64,000 bases of DNA from Tiliqua scincoides. Its lineage: Eukaryota; Chordata; Lepidosauria; Squamata; Scincidae. Shown piece after piece: positions 46,093 through 56,134 of this stretch (position 1 is its first letter; each line of letters begins with the position of its first letter). The notes beneath the pieces are model-generated. The model was not told where the DNA came from. It did no database searches and saw nothing but the letters and a program-made list of their open reading frames with translations. Made by a program: the position numbers and the translations under genes. The DNA lies in NCBI RefSeq assembly GCF_035046505.1, contig NC_089823.1, positions 5,661,267 through 5,725,266 of the forward strand, written 5' to 3'.

Positions 46093-46788
46093 TGTAAGAG
46101 CCAGTGTCTCAGTCCAGGGACACCGAGACCCTTTAGGCTTAACTATATCCCTTGTAGGCACTGAGCACTTTCTTTACTTAAAGTCTCAGTCTTCAAGTTA
46201 CTAGTCCACAATGAGGATTTTTGGTAGCTTGCTGAACGGCTAGGCAGGATTCTGAACCTTTGTCCCCAACAGACAATGAGCCAACGTGGTAAAAGGATTT
46301 TTACTTTATTAAGGACATAGGGTTACAGAAAGTTACAAAAGGCAGCAAATGCTAGAGGCATAAAAACTTCTAGGAAACATATCAGCATAAAACAACAAAG
46401 CTAACTGGCTAACTCTATTATTCTCTGACTCTCACCTGGGTCAGCTTCTTTTGTAGATCCTCAGGTCAGTTACCTAAGAGGCCACATGGTCCTGGCGGGG
46501 CAGGATGTGCACCCACCACCTATCTCACCAAGAGACAAAGACCAAAGACCCTGTCCTCTGGAAGTGGGGCTGGATGCTCGCCCTCTCAGCTCTTCCCTCC
46601 CCCCTGGAGATCTACAGCTGCATTCCATCCTTGATGGGCGTCTTTCTGGCTGCCTTGGTGCTATATAATCACCTTCCATTGAGTTGTAAATTCTTAGCAG
46701 CTAGGACTGCAAGCCACTTCTGTGTTACTGTTTTAGCTTGGTTCAGGCTTTACATGTTACTAGGCCTAAACTGTACCTATTCATGACA
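46093..46788 (-). mobile_element. Possible solitary LTR (fossil), about 0.7 kb
   Basis: Read on the minus strand it starts TGTCATGAATAG and ends CTTACA. It has TATATA at 46667-46662 and AATAAA at 46310-46305, in LTR order. No internal retroelement genes lie next to it, so it would be a solitary LTR. No convincing direct target repeat was seen, and the family is not recognised. Confidence 0.4.
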
Positions 46789-48070
46789 CTGCCAATATCA
46801 GCATGCTGATTTGATGGCTGCTCCCTGAGGGCCTCTCCCCGGAGGTGTTCTATGGTAGTTTGCAACAGACAAAACAGGCAGGGATGCCTGCACAACCAAG
46901 GAGAGCTACCTCTGTCTGCCCACTTATAAAAAAGATAGTGCTCATCAGTCTCTGGGGAGGCATTAGGAAGAGTTGCCTCCAGCAGGTTGGGCTGTATTCA
47001 TAATTAGCTGCAAAAAAAAAAAAAAAAAAGGCTGGATAGCTGGCTAGCCAATGGAAAAATGGCAGGCTGCCTGCATCAGCAAGCTCTTGGGAGGCAGCTG
47101 GAAGAGTTGCCACATGAAAAATGTAGGGAGGGGCCTGTGCTATGGACTGGCTCTCCAAAGCACCAGGAGATGCCATTCTCTAGTTGCTTCAGAAGGCATG
47201 TGCTGAGCTCTCCCCAGTTCAGAGTGGAGAAAGAAGAGGTGAATTTTAAAAAAAATTATTGGGGGGGGGGAGATTATGTGTTGCAGAAACTGAGCTGTAT
47301 TTCTGGAAGGTGGGAAGTGAGTGTGTGTGTGTTGCAGAGACTGAGCTTAAGGGGGGGGGGAAGGAGGGGGAGTGTGTATTGCCTCCCCTGGCCTGGATCT
47401 CACTACCCATCACTGGTGCACACTCAAATTCAGACATGCTGCTTGTTGCATCACATGGTGTCCAAATAATGTTATTGGCTGAGGTGTTGCCACGGTGAGC
47501 GACAAGACAATGGTACCCAGAGTGAATTTTCATTCCTGAGACTTCAGCCCTGGAAAACTAAATTAAAAACAGCTGCCTGAAAACCAAGCACAACAAGATC
47601 CATCAGTTGGCCTTAGAGGTGAGCGGGGTGTGTCTTTGCTCGACGATCGGGGCTCCCAGCTCTAAAATATTCAGGGTTGGCTGAATGTCAGCAAGAGATG
47701 ACCGCAAGTTGATCATTTCAGCAGGCACGAGCCGTGCACTAAGGACCGAACCAGCATGCAAGATCCGAAAATTCTAGCTCAACGTTCTGATTCGTGACCA
47801 GCCAGATGCCACGGAGGATTGCCCAAGCCCAGCACAATGGTGATGTCAACCCTTGTTGCTAAGACCCAGCAACTGCAAAGTCACAGGTACACCATCTCAG
47901 AAAAGAAGGCTCAGTGTGTTTGACACCGCTGGTGAGGATTGGTACCCAAATGATTATTTCCACCACCAAATTTCTGAGCGTGATGAAGATTCACAAGTCA
48001 GAAGTAGGATTTTGCTGCTGAAACTCAAAATTTGCCATCAAAATTTATTCTGAAAGCTGATTGGCTGAAT
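46789..48070. other. Intergenic, non-coding
   Basis: A 21-base phrase, tgtgttgcagaaactgagct with one change, occurs at 47277 and again at 47329. An A-run is near 47011-47028. No gene recognised. Confidence 0.4.
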
Positions 48071-48700
48071 CAGGGGTGCCCAAACTTTTTGGCAGGAGGG
48101 CCATATCATCTCTCTGACAGTGTGTCTGGGGCCAGGAATAAAAGAATTAATTTACATTTATGGTTGGCAACCTTCAGTCTCGAAAGACTATGGTATAAGC
48201 CTACGGCACCTGGTATTCCCAGGCGGTCTCCCACCCAAGTACTAACCAGGCCTGACCCTGCTTAGCTTCCAAGATCAGACAAGATTGGGCATGTGCAGGT
48301 AACAGTTGCTGCAATTTACATTTAAAATGTGAATAAAATTACTCAAATTTACATAAATGAATATATTAGAGATGGAACTTATATGAATGAATGAATGGTC
48401 TCATGATAGCTCAAAGCCTGTAAAAGGTCTTGTACAAAGCAAGGCTGGCCTTTCCTTTGCTGCCACTGTGGCTTCACAGACATGAAACAGCAAGCAGTGG
48501 AGGGAGCCCTCAGCCTGCAGCTTGCTCGAGAGGTCAAGCAGTTGGCCCTTGTGCTGAGTGCAGTTGCATTGGACCAGTATGGGCTCCAGCAAGTCTCTGG
48601 TGGGCAGGAGGCTCATTGGAGACTGGGGGCTCCCCACAGGTCAGATTGGGGGTCCCTGAGGGCCGCAAATGGCCCCCAGGCAGGGGTTTGGGCACCCCTG
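48071..48700 (+). mobile_element. Non-autonomous hAT, 'CAGGGGTGTCCAAAC' family, with nested 5S SINE
   Basis: Ends are caggggtgcccaaac and gtttgggcacccctg, an exact 15-bp inverted repeat. The 8-bp flanks ggctgaat and ggctaaaa agree at 6 of 8 positions. A 5S SINE interrupts it at 48161-48312, so the hAT insertion came first. Confidence 0.9.
48161..48312 (-). mobile_element. 5S rRNA-derived SINE nested in hAT
   Basis: On the minus strand the SINE opens gcagcaactgttacctgcac, continues through 5S rRNA wording (gaagctaagcagggtcaggc, gtacttgggtgggagaccgc) and ends in tctttcgagactgaaggttg. An exact 12-bp duplication aatttacattta flanks it at 48149-48160 and 48313-48324. Confidence 0.95.
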
Positions 48701-49396
48701 GGCTAAAAGGACACTGAATTCTGTTGTAGATTTGCTGTTTGGTACTGCTGAACACTAATTGCTAGAAGTATTTGTTTCTGGTGAGTAAGAAAGGATTACA
48801 CTCTATGTCTTATGGAAGACAATGGGCTAACTTCTGAATAAAATAAATAACACCATTTTCAAAGCACCTCTACTAATGGCTACTGCATATCTGATACTGT
48901 TTATTTAATCTGAATCCAGCTTTTCTACAAAGAATTATATCCAAAATGAATTACAAAATACCCAAAACAATCAGAAGGGTTCTAAAGAACAAAACACACA
49001 GTGATACAATCTACAAATAACACCAAAAAGCTGCATCAGAGTAATGCAAGTTTAAACAGTAAATAAACTTTAAGAGCCTGTTTGGAACAGGTGAGTTTTC
49101 AAAGCCCCTCTAGACACAGGGAGAGTCACTGGCAGATCTAACCCTAACTTGGGAGGGGGATTCCAAGGCTTCAGTGCCACCACTGGAAAGACCCCAATCA
49201 TATTGGCAGGTGATGGGTCATAACACATGACCCTTGAATTTGATCTTAGGGTTCAGGCAGTTTAACTCTAGAGGTAACCTTTGGCATTTCCCACATGACA
49301 GCTGTCAAATACTGCCCAGTGTTGATCGCTACGTATCAATTCTTGACATCTATTGGCGTTTGCATGTTAAATATTGCTCAGAACTTGAAGCAATTA
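48701..49396. other. Intergenic, non-coding, with LINE-tail-like remnant
   Basis: Around 48898-49200 the wording 'tttaatctgaatccagcttt', 'gtgagttttcaaagcccctc' and 'gattccaaggcttcagtgcc' recalls an old L2 3' end in reverse orientation. No host gene recognised. Confidence 0.4.
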
Positions 49397-49411
49397 TGTG
49401 CGCAGCGGGTA

Positions 49412-49870
49412 TTTGTATTGGCAACCTTCAGTCTCGAAAGACTATGGTATCGCGCTCTGAAAGGTGGTTCTGGCACAGCGTCTAGTGTGGCTGAAAAGGC
49501 CAATCCGGGAGTGACAATCCCTTCCACACCGGGAGCAAGTGCAGTCTGTCCCTGGTCTGTCTCCCTGGCTATGGGCCTTCCTTCTTTGCCTCTTTGCCTC
49601 AGACTGTTGGCCAAGTGTCTCTTCAAACTGGGAAAGGCCATGCTGCACAGCCTGCCTCCAAGCGGGCCGCTCAGAGGCCAGGGTTTCCCACTTGTTGAGG
49701 TCCATCCCTAAGGCCTTCAGATCCCTCTTGCAGATGTCCTTGTATCGCAGCTGTGGTCTACCTGTAGGGCGCTTTCCTTGCACGAGTTCTCCATAGAGGA
49801 GATCCTTTGGGATCCGGCCATCATCCATTCTCACGACATGACCAAGCCAACGCAGGCGTCTCTGTTTCTC
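49412..49870 (-). mobile_element. LINE 3' fragment (C2HC-finger LINE), minus copy
   Basis: A minus-strand frame at 49834-49442 reads RMDDGRIPKDLLYGELVQGK, then YKDICKRDLKALGMDLNKWE and CSRCGRDCHSRIGLFSHTRR. It is flanked by an exact 15-bp duplication tgtgcgcagcgggta at 49397-49411 and 49871-49885. It is 5'-truncated and otherwise intact, so the insertion is young. Confidence 0.96.
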
Positions 49871-49961
49871 TGTGCGCAGCGGGTAGAGGCTGTCATATTA
49901 ACAACAACCTACTGCAAGATAGTCTGCAAGTACCTACTGCAACAACCTACTGCAAGATAGT

Positions 49962-51109
49962 GCAAGATTGTTTGGGATTTTCTTCGCTGTCCTGCTGAAG
50001 CAGGCCTTTGGAACTGCAACAGAAGGCATCTATCTCCGGACCAGATCAGACGGAAAGCTCTTCAACCTCTCCAGACTGAGAGCAAAATCCAAAGTCCAGC
50101 TGAAATGCCTGCGTGACTTCCTCTTTGCCGACGATGCAGCTGTCACTACCCACTCAGCCAAAGATCTCCAGCAGCTCATGGATCGTTTTAGCAAGGCCTG
50201 CCAAGATTTTGGACTGACAATCAGCCTGAAGAAAACACAGGTCATGGTTCAGGATGTGGACTCACCTCCCTGCATTACAATCTCTGAGCATGAACTGGAG
50301 GTTGTCCATGACTTTGTGTACCTTGGCTCAACGATCTCCGACACTCATTCTCTCGATGCCGAGCTAAACAAGCGCACCGGTAAAGCAGCTACCACGTTTT
50401 CCAGACTCACAAAGAGAGTCTGGTCCAACAAGAAGCTGACGGAACATACCAAGATCCAGGTCTACAGAGCTTGCGTCCTGAGTACACTTCTGTACTGCAG
50501 CGAGTCATGGACTCTTCACTCACAACAGGAGAGGAAACTGAGCGCTTTCCACATGCGCTGCCTCCGACGCATCCTCGGCATCACCTGGCAGGACAAAGTT
50601 CCAAACAACACAGTCCTGGAACGTGCTGGAATCCCTAGCATGTATTCACTGCTGAAACAGAGACGCCTGCGTTGGCTTGGTCATGTCGTGAGAATGGATG
50701 ATGGCCGGATCCCAAAGGATCTCCTCTATGGAGAACTCGTGCAAGGAAAGCGCCCTACAGGAAGACCACAGCTGCGATACAAGGACATCTGCAAGAGGGA
50801 TCTGAAGGCCTTAGGGATGGACCTCAACAAGTGGGAAACCCTGGCCTCTGAGCGGCCCGCTTGGAGGCAGGCTGTGCAGCATGGCCTTTCCCAGTTTGAA
50901 GAGACACTTGGCCAACAGTCTGAGGCTAAGAGGCAAAGAAGGAAGGCCCATAGCCAGGGTGACAGACCAGGGACAGACTACACTTGCTCCCGGTGTGGAA
51001 GGGATTGTCACTCCCGGATTGGCCTTTTCAGCCACACTAGACGCTGTGCCAGAACCACCTTTCAGAGCGCGATACCATAGTCTTTCGAGACTGAAGGTTG
51101 CCAATACAA
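49962..51109 (+). mobile_element. LINE 3' fragment (C2HC-finger LINE) with open reverse transcriptase frame
   Basis: An exact 14-bp duplication tactgcaagatagt flanks it at 49948-49961 and 51110-51123. The frame is open from the truncation point to the stop near 51080. Its reverse transcriptase end shows the catalytic FADD box (FLFADDAAV, about residues 51-59 of the open frame), then GLTISLKKTQVM and FVYLGSTIS. A thumb-like zone follows with LRRILGITWQDKVPNN and GKRPTGRPQLRYKDI. A C-x2-C-x12-H-x3-C finger (CSRC...HTRRC) closes the protein. The N-terminal endonuclease part is missing, so this copy cannot move on its own. The clade is not assigned with confidence. Confidence 0.96.
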
Positions 51110-51234
51110 TACTGCAAGATAGTCACCAAATCTTCATATGCCCACATGCTGCTGGGAGAACGTTCTCCATCAAAATTCAGGGATGAGAAATGCATCAGCT
51201 CTCCACACCAGCTTCTTAACCAGTGCAGTGTAGC

Positions 51235-51557
51235 AGCGAGAAGATCAATTAGTCTGTGGAACTCCTTGCCAAAGGAAGTAGTGATGGCATCTTGCCTAGA
51301 TGCCTTTAAGAGGGGATTGGACAGATTTCTGGAGGAAAAGTCCATCGTGGGTTACAAGTCATGATAGATATATGCATGCTCTTGGTTTTAGAGATAGGCT
51401 ACCTCAGAGTGCCGGATATAGGGAAGAGCACCAGAAATGGGTTGTGTTTTATCTTGTGTGCTCGCTGAAGCATTTGGTGGACCACTGTGAGATACAGGAA
51501 GCTGGACTAGATGGGCCTTTGGCTTGATCCAACAGGTCTCTTCTTATGTTTTTAAGA
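51235..51557 (+). mobile_element. CR1 LINE 3' end
   Basis: Contains 'agtctgtggaactccttgcc', 'aggaaaagtccatcgtgggt' and 'gaagctggactagatgggcc' and ends 'tcttcttatgttttta'. Confidence 0.9.
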
Positions 51558-53032
51558 CTGGACTCACATCCTCACTCAGCTGTAAACCTTGCTGGGTGAT
51601 CTACCTACAAGGTTGCTACAAGGATTGAAAGTGGAGCCATGTAGGTAACCCCATCTCCTTGGAAGGAATAAATAAGTTTTAAAAATAGCAGTGGGGATCA
51701 AAGTTCTGAGGGCTTCCAAGTCCTATCATAATGCTGTTCTACCACTGTGCTTCACTATAGTTGCTCTACAAAGCCAGGAGACTCATACCATGAAGGCGCT
51801 GCAGTCGGAAGGGAAAATCAAGGGAACCCTGGAGCATGTACAGAGTCCTTGGGCATACTTTGAGCACATCTGTTTCCATTTGCCAGGGTCCATAAGGAAG
51901 TTTTGATCCTGAAAAGCAACTCCCCATTTTCTCCAAAGAAACAGATTTCCTTCCACTGGCTCTCTCTCTTCAGCCTACAGTGGCAACCTCAGAGTCACAA
52001 GGAGACACAGTGAGTTTGAAAATTCCTTCTGCAGTGCTGTACATCCCTTGATCACAAGGAGGCGCTTTTGCCTTAGAGATTCTTCAAGTAAAGCAAGTTA
52101 GAGACTGGACACAAACAGAAGACCAGGGGCAAGCTAGACCAGAGGCAGGAGCTGTCAGCTTCTCTTCCAAAAAGCAAACGTGGGCAGGGGCTGCTCTTAG
52201 ACAAAGAGAATAAGGACTAATCACAGTCTGAGAGAGACCTGATAAACTAGGGAATTGGCACAGGGGGAGCATAAGGTCCCCCCTTCTGTACAGAGCTCCC
52301 AAGCTATATTGCCTCCTGCTCTTGCCACCTTTGGAATTCACCATGTGCAAGTGGTTTATTTATTTATTTATTTGAAAGATTTACACCCCATAAGAATACA
52401 ACACAGTATAGGAATTAGTTAAAAAAATGTCTCTGAGCACAACAAGATCACAAACCAAAAGAACGAGGCAATAAATTAACGCAGGAGAAAAGCTCTATCA
52501 ATGGCTATTAGATGAGCAAAATGGAACCCAAATTCAGTGCCAATAGACTTCACAGTATGATAAGCGGAAAGGAATCATACTTATGTTCATGTTTAGTGAG
52601 GTGACCACATTAGAGTATAGCAGCAAACGCAAAGAATCTTGTGGCAACTTCCAGATGGAAGAAGGTATTGTAGCAGAAGACTTGTGGACCGACAGTCCGC
52701 TTTATGGGATGCATAGCCCAGGTGATGAGCATCTTCCAGGCATTTGGCTGCCAAGTGTTGCAGACTGATACTGAGACAGACGGGCCTCTGGGGTCATCCA
52801 GCAGAGCACTTATGTCCATCCTATATCTCGCTGCACACACCACAAGGAGTACTGGGTGGACTTCACACACAAATGTCACTTTGAGAAATATTTTTTTTAT
52901 CTGCGAATGGGACAGTGACCTTGTTTGGGGGAGGTTTTGTTTGTTTATTTAAGAGATTTAAACCCTGCCTTTCCACCCCACCCTCAAGGCTTTCATCTCA
53001 GTACTGCTTTCAGCTGGAGGTGGTGGCTATTG
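51558..53032. other. Intergenic, non-coding
   Basis: A (TTTA)n run near 52352-52371 and the wording 'tttacaccccataagaatac' mark an old LINE tail. Nothing else recognised. Confidence 0.4.
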
Positions 53033-53040
53033 AGCTAGAA

Positions 53041-53359
53041 CAGGGGTCTCCAAACCCCGGACCAGGGGCCAGATGCGGCCCACAGCGAACCTCTATCCAA
53101 CCCACGGCCAGCCTCTTGTCCCCCGAAAGCCTCTGGCCCACTTGACTGAACATGACAGAGCTGTGCTCTGATTGCATCTGGAGGGTGTTCTGAGGGCCGG
53201 AGAGGCTGAGTGAATGAGCCCACTCATTCATTTATTCATTCTTCTAAGTTCCATCTCTAATTTATTTATTTAAATTTTATATTTAAAATTTTTTCCGGCC
53301 CTCAGCACTGCTCCAGATATTTCATGCGGCCCTCTGGCCAAAAACTTTGGAGACCCCTG
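53041..53359. mobile_element. hAT-type element, 'CAGGGGTCTCCAAAC' family
   Basis: Ends are caggggtctccaaac and ctttggagacccctg. The 8-bp flanks agctagaa at 53033-53040 and agcaagaa at 53360-53367 agree at 7 of 8 positions. Interior has 'gggccagatgcggcccac' facing 'tcatgcggccctctggcc'. Confidence 0.9.
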
Positions 53360-54318
53360 AGCAAGAAAGAACCTTCCGCATGTAGAGCACACATTTTATG
53401 GAGAAGCACTAGCCTTCCTCCCATGGTCACTGGGGAATGTGTGCTCAGCTTCAGCACAGATGGGTGCAGTATTTGAATGGCAACCTCCTAGCTGCACATG
53501 CATATTTAGCATGGCGGTCCACAGTTCGGCAAGCTCCCTTGACTGGAATAAATCTCTCTCATTTCCCCCTTGAGATTTGCTGTCTTCAGACAAAAGACTC
53601 CACATTAGAATCATTTTGTTCCCGTAATCTGTTTTAAGGGCTCCTTCCCATCAGCTGTGCAAGATTCACCATTGCCTTTCTGCCTATTGCAGAAACTTCC
53701 ATTTTGCCAATGTGTCCTCAATTAAGGGCCCTCACCTGAATTCACTTGGACCCAGTCCTGTTTTTTCAACAGGCTTATTCAATTTGCACTCATTGGCAAG
53801 GGGACTGTCTCCTCTGAAGTCACCAATTGACCTTGGTAATGCAAGAAAGAAATAGTGATTTTAACCCCTGTTGATAGGCATGCAGTAGAATGAAAGTTGG
53901 TGGGCACAGAAAAGGAACCTGATAAATCAGATTGTAGAAGTTTGTCTGTCCCTAGAGCTGGGGTTTGTGATGTAGCTCCTGTATAAAGGTTAGTAGTTGG
54001 CAACCCGAAGAAGTGCTGCAGGGAGTACAAAGCTGTGAGATTTGACCATTTTACTTAAAATTATGTGTTGCTTTGCATGAAAGAAGGAAATTGTGGAATG
54101 AGACAAGATTTGATAGGTTTAAGGAAATTTGGGGAATTCCAAATAAAAGTTCAGAAGTAATTATGCAGGTCTGACCTTCCTGCTTCCTCCCTGTCTCCAC
54201 TGTCCTCCAGCCCTCATCTACTAAGCTAAATCAAAAGCTTGGTGCTATGTAAATCATCATTTTCTCCAGTGTCCACACCCGACAACTGTCATTTAAGAAT
54301 TGCCTATATAAGATCAAC
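53360..54318. other. Intergenic, non-coding
   Basis: No feature recognised. Confidence 0.4.
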
Positions 54319-54331
54319 CCATGATGCAATA

Positions 54332-54482
54332 GGCAGCAACTGTTACCCTGCACATGCCTGATCTCGTCTGATCTTGGAAGCTAAGCAGGGTCAGGCCTGG
54401 TTAGTACTTGGATGGGAGACCGCCTGGGAATACCGGGTGCTGTAGGCTTACACCATAGTCTTTCGAGACTGAAGGTTGCCAG
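54332..54482 (+). mobile_element. 5S rRNA-derived SINE
   Basis: Starts ggcagcaactgttaccctgc. It holds the 5S internal promoter wording 'gaagctaagcagggtcaggc' and 'ggttagtacttggatgggag', then 'gaataccgggtgctgtaggc', and ends in the LINE-shared tail tctttcgagactgaaggttg. The flanks ccatgatgcaata (54319-54331) and ccatgaagcaaca (54483-54495) agree at 11 of 13 positions, a worn target duplication. Confidence 0.94.
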
Positions 54483-54495
54483 CCATGAAGCAACA

Positions 54496-55374
54496 GTCTT
54501 AGCTGACTGACTGCCTGTACCCCTTTTCTATGTGTGATGCAACACACACCTGCATATGGCTCTGGGTGACTGTCAAGAATGCCTTTGGACTTGGATTCAT
54601 CCAGGACCCCACAGGCCTTGACTAGGGCCACACCTGTGTTGTTAGTGCAATCACCCCTCCCCTCTGCCACCTTTGCTGGCTTCTCTCACTGCTCTTTCAC
54701 CTTCTGGGAAAATTCCAAGAGTGGCTGTCCCTTGCTGGTACAGCCCATTAGAGCCTGTGAACAAAAGCCGACATCCTTGGAGAGCCCTGATTTGGAACAA
54801 ACTGACACTAAAAAAGAAGAAGAGTCCCCAACCCTAGCCATCTTCCCAAACTCCATGGCTAACTTCCATCAAGAAGTCTGGGTTAAACAAGGCCCCGGCC
54901 TCCAGCACAAGAGTTTGTCACTACGCTCTTGGCAGGCTGCCTCAAATAAAGGGACCCCTCTTGAACAGGGGATGAGCAGTCTCAGGCCTTCAGGTGACAA
55001 AGGAAGGGTTCTTGATGAGCACTCCAGAAAAGAACGTATTCATTCCCACAGAGTGGGGGATCGCACACCTTGTGTCCACCCTCATTTTTTGGTTCATTTC
55101 CTGTCTGTCTTGCTATCAATGTGGATCTTCTGCTCTCTTTGTCCTACCTAGAAACCACATAGGTTTTAAGGACGGACTTATGTGAGTGATGGGTGCACAG
55201 ATTGACCCCCCCCCCAATATTGCATTATTACCACCACAACAAAAGCGAGTCACTGTTGCACTGGTACCTTCACACCTCTCCTCTTTCTTAGAAGGCAAGC
55301 CATTAAGTTGTGCCATTGCGCAACTGTGCCTGGTCCCTGCACATACAATAGATTTCCCCTGTGTGCGTATGTTA
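54496..55374. other. Intergenic, non-coding
   Basis: A 190-codon frame at 54579-55151 shows no family likeness and no splice context; probably chance. Nothing else recognised. Confidence 0.4.
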
Positions 55375-55389
55375 TGTGTGTTTTGAAAA

Positions 55390-55873
55390 TAATGGTTGGC
55401 AACCTTCAGTCTCGAAAGACTATGGTAAAAGCCTACAGCACCCGGTATTCCCAGGCGGTCTCCGATCCAAGTACTAACCAGGCCTGATCCTGCTTAGCTT
55501 CCGAGATCAGGGTATAAGCCTACAGCACCCGGTATTCCCAGGCGGTCTCCCATCCAAGTACTAACCAGGCCTGACCCTGCTTAGCTTCCGAGATCAGGGT
55601 ATAAGCCTACAGCACCCGGTATTCCCAGGCGGTCTCCCATCCAAGTACTAACCAGGCCTGATCCTGCTTAGCTTCCGAGATCATGGTATAAGCCTACAGC
55701 ACCCGATATTCCCAGGCGGTCTCCCATCCAAGTACTAACCAGGCCTGACCCTGCTTAGCTTCCAAGATCATGGTATAAGCCTACAGCACCCGGTATTCCC
55801 AAGCGGTCTCCCATCCAAGTACTAACCAGGCCTGACCCTGCTTAGCTTCTGAGATCAGACAAGATCGGGAGAT
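55390..55873 (-). mobile_element. 5S SINE insertion with five tandem 5S units
   Basis: The word gcctacagc starts at 55431, 55518, 55605, 55692 and 55779, an exact 87-bp period. Each unit holds most of 5S rRNA in reverse ('ggtattcccaggcggtctcc', 'aagtactaaccaggcctga'). Only one LINE-like tail, ggttggcaaccttcagtctc, is present, at the left (3') end. A single exact 15-bp duplication, tgtgtgttttgaaaa, brackets the whole block at 55375-55389 and 55874-55888. Confidence 0.95.
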
Positions 55874-56060
55874 TGTGTGTTTTGAAAAGCGCACCCAGGA
55901 ACACTGTTTGGATGGGACAACCTTGCCCTACTATTCACATACTTGTTAGGCTATCTAATCCATATTCTAACAATATATTTTAAATGTTACAATAAGCAAC
56001 CATCTGCTGACAACGGAAGTGCAAAATAGGTGATCTGAATAATAACATTTTCCCCCACAG

Positions 56061-56134
56061 ATTTCAGAACCAGTACTTGCGTTTGAATTCTCCAGAAGTT
56101 CTCCAGCTTTGAATGAGAGCCCTGAGCTGAGACA
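56061..56134 (+). other. 5' untranslated part of the TMCO5-like coding exon
   Basis: A strong acceptor, acattttcccccacag, ends at 56060, so the coding exon probably joins an upstream untranslated exon not identified here. A five-codon upstream frame (atgagagccctgagctga) begins at 56113, ahead of the main start, and could lower translation. Confidence 0.55.

Noticed and set aside
45688-46164. Long frames on both strands at 45.7-46.1 kb
   Set aside because: Opposite-strand frames mirror each other, a sign of low stop-codon density and not of coding.
54579-55151. A 190-codon plus-strand frame
   Set aside because: No homologue or domain recognised, and the start is probably not a true ATG context.
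55390-55873. A functional 5S rRNA gene cluster
   Set aside because: Units lack the complete 5' part of 5S rRNA, abut without spacers, and sit between a SINE target duplication, so this is a retroposed array.
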